A stretch of DNA of 64,000 bases. It comes from Bradysia coprophila. Lineage: Eukaryota > Arthropoda > Insecta > Diptera > Sciaridae. The notes beneath the pieces are model-generated. The model ran no database searches, was not told the origin of the DNA, and saw only the letters and a program-made list of their open reading frames with translations. Both the position numbers and the translations under genes were made by a program. The stretch lies in contig NW_023503608.1 in the NCBI RefSeq assembly GCF_014529535.1, positions 4,774,001 to 4,838,000 of the forward strand, written 5' to 3'. Positions 59,521 through 64,000 of this stretch are shown here, piece after piece; positions within the stretch are counted from its first letter, which is position 1; every line of letters starts with the position of its first letter.

Positions 59521-60390
59521 ACGGGTATTCCATTTCGTACCCGACCGAAGTAGCTGCAGCAGCAGTAGTTTTTGCAACTACTTCATAAAAGAGCTCTCAA
59601 AGCCGCTCACAAGCTGCCGTTACGTTACCCTACAAAGCAGCTTTTCGAAGTTGAGTTCCCACGGGTGCTCACGATTCCTAAAATGTATGAGTTCGCGGTG
59701 TGTAAATATGTATTGTATATGTACTGTTGTCTGCATGACCCGAAACACCATTCCTCGGAATTTTCTGATAAAGTGAATCGCTACGGCACGAGGTTCTCCC
59801 ACCTTCTTAAGAGGCCTATAGTGTCGTCTAACTACGGTAAGTGTAGTCTGCAATATGCTGGGCCGACGCTTTTTAATGCCTAGACGCTTAAGGACGAAAC
59901 TCGACTTGAAAGATTCACTCGTGGACTGAAAGTATACTTGCTAGCGCGGAGTGACTCTTAACTCTAGCTTAAAGTTTAATAGACCATGACGCGCGATAAA
60001 TCATTAGACCAAGGTAACTGATCTATGAGCGAACGATTGACTTAGCACTGGATCACGATTTGTTCTTTTGAACTTATTTTGAATATTTTTGAAGATTATG
60101 AACGCTACCATCATTTATTCTAACTTTCCTTGCTTGCTGCCCGTTTTTTTTTCTATCCTATTTTGCTTGTTGATTTTTGTTAATTAATTTTTTGTTCAGC
60201 CGGCTGTTTTTTTTTTCTTTCTTTTATTTATATTCTTTCTATGACTGATTCATACTTTGTACGATTTGTTTTACACCTAAAATAGCTCCTTTGAATTTTT
60301 AATTAGCATACTGGAGCTATGCGGTTTTTATGTTCAGTTTGGACTTTTTTGTTAAATAAAGAAGTGAAGAAGTAAAAAAAACTACTTCAA
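59521..60390 (+). mobile_element. 3' fragment of a non-LTR retrotransposon, mutated
   Basis: From 59572 a frame reads HKRALKAAHKLPLRYPTKQL, then FEVEFPRVLTIPKMYEF, RYGTRFSHLLKRP and YGKCSLQYAGPTLFNA, where a TAG at 59881-59883 replaces the usual Trp-Asn-Ser. Readable text continues as LKDETRLERFTRGLKVYLLA before a natural end near 59960. This is the C-terminal tail of a Jockey/CR1-like RT. The T-rich 3' UTR ends near 60360-60385 in AATAAAGAAGTGAAGAAG followed by an A-run. It is a 5'-truncated dead copy. Confidence 0.72.
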
Positions 60391-60900
60391 AAGGCTCGAT
60401 TTAGCTCAGAAACATAAAAACGAAAAAGGGCATTAAAAATGCCGGAGGCACTTCTGCCTATTGTTTTTTTTAGAGAAGTAGATATGTAAAACGTGACGGA
60501 AAAATTAGCAAATTTTAAGGAATTTAATTCCGCTAAACTAGGCCCTGGACGATAGATAGTGTTTAGAAATGCTTGCCTGACAGGTAATGAAATGAATTAT
60601 TTGTGATTTTCAACAGGTCAACCATTTGGATGTTCTATGAATGCTCAATATAGTCGATACTTTCATCATTCACAATTTCTATAATATGTGCTATACTATA
60701 TTTCGCTATATATGAGAACCTGTATTATCCGAGTAGATCTAAGGAATTTGCTAAGACGAATTACTGCCTGTTTTTTGCATGAAAATTTCCTTGATTTTAC
60801 CAAATTTTACGAACTTTCATTTTTCTTGAAATCGAGAAAATCAAGAAAATTTGGGAAAACAGTCTAATTTTTCCATATACACCCAAGCCAGATTTGTGAC
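60391..60900. other. Gene-free stretch
   Basis: No supported feature. Confidence 0.5.
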
Positions 60901-61067
60901 GCAATTTGATTCAGCTGTTTTTCAGCTGATCCACTTACACAACCTCACTATCTTATACTAGTTCATATGGTTTTACCACTACCACGCGCTGTCGTTCTCA
61001 TATTAACACGTATAAGGCCGTGAGTTTGTATGAGTGGATCAGATGAAAAACAGCTAAAGCTAATTGT
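60901..61067. mobile_element. MITE with inverted arms, about 165 bp
   Basis: CAGCTGTTTTTCAGCTGATC then CACTTACA at 60912-60939 pairs with TGTATGAGTGGATCAGATGA then AAAACAGCT at 61027-61055. It is non-coding and lies about 430 bp upstream of the ionotropic receptor start. Confidence 0.6.
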
Positions 61068-61493
61068 GTTAAACATTTAACTACTCTCACTTTTTCTAAA
61101 CTTATTTCTAGATTTTCTTGAATTTTTTCGAATTATAGAAAATCAGATTTTATCGACATTTTCTTGATCTTCCTAAGATTTTCTTGATTTTCTCGAAAAA
61201 AAAATTCTCAAAAGAAGACGTTCGGCGAACGTGAACTGTAACAATTTTTTTTTTACAAACATTTAGAAACTATATTCACACCACTGTGATTGCTATTAAT
61301 TTATTTGTTTACATGTTACGCTTTAGCTTATATATATACGTCGACAATTACCTTCTGCATTAAAATAAACGAAATATCATTGTAGTAAATACTTCTATAA
61401 TCAGTAACAGAGAACTATTGAAACAGTGAGGTCTCGAAGCTAAAATAAAATCTCAATTCCGAATAGTGAAGCTTTCCTGTTTCGGGCTTTGAA
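61068..61493 (+). promoter_or_regulatory. Upstream region of the ionotropic receptor gene
   Basis: 426 bp, AT-rich. TATATATA at 61329-61336 is a possible core promoter element about 160 bp before the ATG. Nothing else was recognised. Confidence 0.3.
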
Positions 61494-64000
61494 ATGTTTT
61501 TCAAACTCTTTTGTTTCACTCATTTGTTGGTGCGTTCTATGACTCTTTTCGTAAACGAAAGTTTAGATCTAACTGAACGAAATTGTGCGACTACAAAAAT
61601 GCTCTCCAGGCTAATAGTAGATAGCAAACAGCCAACGTTATTTTTCATGAACTTAGACAGTGAAGTTCTTGAAGCTTTCGTGAGGTCACACAATCTACAG
61701 TTCACATCGGTGCTGGGTGATATAGAACCGAGCTCAAATTTTAAAATGCCGAAAATTGTCACTTCAATTGTACATATAGAAAGCTACATTGAATTCGAAC
61801 ACTTCTTTAATCTCATCCGACCGGAATCGTTCTTGTACGATGGACACTTCATCATGATCTACGACAGAGCAGATGCACAGGAAATAGAAAATATGTTTCA
61901 TAAGCTGTGGAAGGCATATATCTACAATGTAATTATACTGACAACAACGAATCCAAAATCATCTAATTTAGTGTCCGTATTCACTTACATGCCGTTTGCT
62001 AATTATTCGTGTAACAGCACCAAGTCCGTACAAATTAATGAATTTAATAAAACATCAATGAAATGGACGACGAATGTCTTCTTTCCGAAAAAGTTTAAGC
62101 AAATGAACCGATGTCCTATAAAATTTGGATGTTATGTTGACAGTCCAGGTGTTATAATAAATAGCGGCGAGAATGGACTGAAAATATTTGGTGGAATGAA
62201 CATCGATATCACAATTATGATCAGCGATATATTGAACTTCACGTTAAATGTATTGGAGTACGAACAGGGGATGGGCGTAATTTTTAGCAACAATTCTGCA
62301 ACTAAAATTCTGAAAAAAGTGCTTGACAACGAGGTTGACGTAATAATGGGTTCAATTCAAAAAGCGAGATTAAGAGTTTTAGATGCAACCCGTTGGGTCT
62401 ATGCTGACAAACTTGTTCTTGTCGTAACTCCATCACTTTTGATCGATCCGATCCAGAAAATATTCCTACCATTTACGTTCGCCTCATGGATTTCCATTGC
62501 TATGGTGGCACTGCTGGCATGTTGCATTATAAAACTACTGAAATTTTCTCCGAAGATTGTTCATGATTATGTGATCGGAAGCAACGTTAAGGGAAGCATG
62601 TTGAACGTGTGGAATGTTCTTCTTGGTGGAAATCAACAAATGTTACCGCAAAGCAATTTTCCACGATTTTTGCTCGTCAAGTTTTTGATCTTCACAATGA
62701 TCATGCGAAACTTGTATCAGGGAGGTGTGTTCGATATTTTAAAAAGAGACGTGCGAGGTGTTGAATTGACAACGGTTGATGAGTTCATTGAACATGAATT
62801 CACTTTCTACGTTTATCCATCGTTGGCAGACCGGTTGAAAGGATCGAAATTGCTGCAAAGGTTTGTAACATTTTGTAGAATAAATTTTCACTGAGGGAAA
62901 AGCCAATGTTTCCCGTAGTGATGAAATAGTAATTTGCATGCTTTTTTTTACCATAGGGTCGAAAAGTGGCGTATTACACACTTAGGGAAAACAAAAAAAA
63001 ATTGGTTTAGGTGTCAAAAGCATGTAAAACTATTACGAAACTCTGTATAAAAGTTGAAAAGTCTCGTTTTTGTGTGTTTATTGACCTCGCCTTCGCCTCG
63101 GATGAACAAATTTCACACGAAAACTCTACTTTTCAACTTATTTTCCCTTGTTATGTAATATATATTACACACTTGTCACGAAGAAGTCGAGGCTTGCCGA
63201 GACTGATAGTGACAAGTGTGTAGTCTATTTTATCACGTAAGCGAAAACAAGACAACGACCTGAAGTGTAATTCTTGAATTATTCTTCTAGTTAAGTAATT
63301 TTGACATCCGAACACCGTGCGTATGTGATAAATAACTATTACGTAACATGGACAAAGACCGAAAGCACTTTTCCGTGTTACGTATTGAGTTTTTCATGCT
63401 TTCCAAGAGGGTTGAAACTAAAAAATGCGTTAATTCATTGTGCGAAAGAATTGCCATTTTCAATCGACTCCCTTAGCAAGCATGAAAACTTATACTTGCT
63501 ATATTAGAACATGTCACTTACAACAGTAAATATTTACTGTTTTTTCATAGGCACCAAGTCATTCAGAACTCTGAAATACATCAGTACAATATCATGACAC
63601 TGAATCCTTCTTTCAATGGAGCCGTGTTCAACTATTTAAGACCCATAATTTACGACAACTTAATACACCGAAAAAATTTCACTCTGAGGACTTGTAAAGA
63701 AGTCATTTCCTCCAATTCATTTGTTTTTTATTTTACGAAAAACTTTTACTTACTCGACGAATTCAATGAGCTGATACAAAGTTTTGACTCTGCTGGACTA
63801 ATTGCTCACATTTTGTCGAAATACGAACATGAGAGTATCTTGAATACAGTTCAAAAGCACCCACCAGCCGCACTGAATTATCGAAATATCGAAGGATTTT
63901 TCACACTATTTTATGTTGGATGTGTGCTAGCACTTATAAGTTTCATATGTGAAATTGCTGTCGCATATATGAGAGAAAGGAAGATAGCCAGGGCAATTGT
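61494..64000 (+). CDS. Divergent ionotropic receptor (chemosensory), 3' partial
   Basis: Exon 1 is 61494-62860 and exon 2 runs from 63552 past the window edge, with a 691 bp phase-2 intron. About 605 residues are visible. The N-terminus MFFKLFCFTHLLVRS fits a signal peptide. An extracellular amino-terminal region follows, then the ligand-binding lobe with FGCYVDSPGVIINSGENG, then FGGMNIDITIMISDILNF. Residues about 322-346 form TM1 (FLPFTFASWISIAMVALLAC). A pore/TM2 stretch with FPRFLLVKFLIFTMIMRNLY precedes QGGVFDILKRD, the R-x-x-YQG-x-x-F-x-x-L signature of insect IRs. Exon 2 supplies the second lobe (RPIIYDNLIHRKNFTL ... YFTKNFYLL) and the last TM (FFTLFYVGCVLALISFICEI). The glutamate-receptor Arg/Thr/Asp ligand triad is not evident, as in most divergent IRs. 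Such receptors mediate taste or smell in sensory dendrites. The stop codon is outside the window. Confidence 0.9.

Overview
This window looks like nuclear DNA from an insect. It is AT-rich, its introns are mostly 52-90 bp with GT-AG ends, and it carries many small transposon relics. It also holds insect-type genes: a divergent ionotropic receptor and the KH-repeat protein Dp1/vigilin. The compact introns and AT-richness fit a lower (nematoceran) dipteran such as a gnat or midge, but that placement is inference from style and not from a marker gene. No prokaryotic, plasmid, phage or CRISPR signature was seen.

The left part (1-31 kb) is gene-poor. It contains a 3' fragment of a non-LTR retrotransposon (1.56-2.2 kb), an intronless orphan secreted-protein gene on the minus strand (8.6-9.4 kb), a decayed FAD2-type delta-12 fatty acid desaturase (about 22.4-23.5 kb) and a small secreted C-type-lectin-like gene (28.2-28.8 kb). 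Between them lie many fold-back elements and MITEs. The densest cluster is at 29.4-30.8 kb, where elements are nested and target-site duplications are still readable.

The right part (31-64 kb) carries housekeeping genes. SerRS-m (mitochondrial seryl-tRNA synthetase, plus) and a METTL25-family methyltransferase (minus) converge tail to tail. After a further TE-rich gap comes Dp1/vigilin (minus, 15 KH-like units), then Tsr1 (minus, 40S ribosome maturation). Cdc27/APC3 (plus) is divergent from Tsr1 across 2.3 kb. A TE-rich 5 kb follows, with a 400 bp TTAA-flanked palindrome, a tRNA-like SINE head and a second non-LTR fragment. The window ends inside an ionotropic receptor gene. The genes are independent eukaryotic units, not an operon. 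I reconstructed exon structures by joining GT-AG introns that keep frame and restore recognisable family sequence.

The most unusual item is the desaturase relic. FAD2-type (plant/fungal-style, methyl-end) desaturases are not part of the standard insect gene set. This copy keeps the third histidine box, a 79 bp host-style intron and the conserved C-terminus, but carries frameshifts and an internal stop. The other notable points are the TSD-supported nested transposon structures and the orphan secreted protein, which may be a highly diverged helical cytokine.
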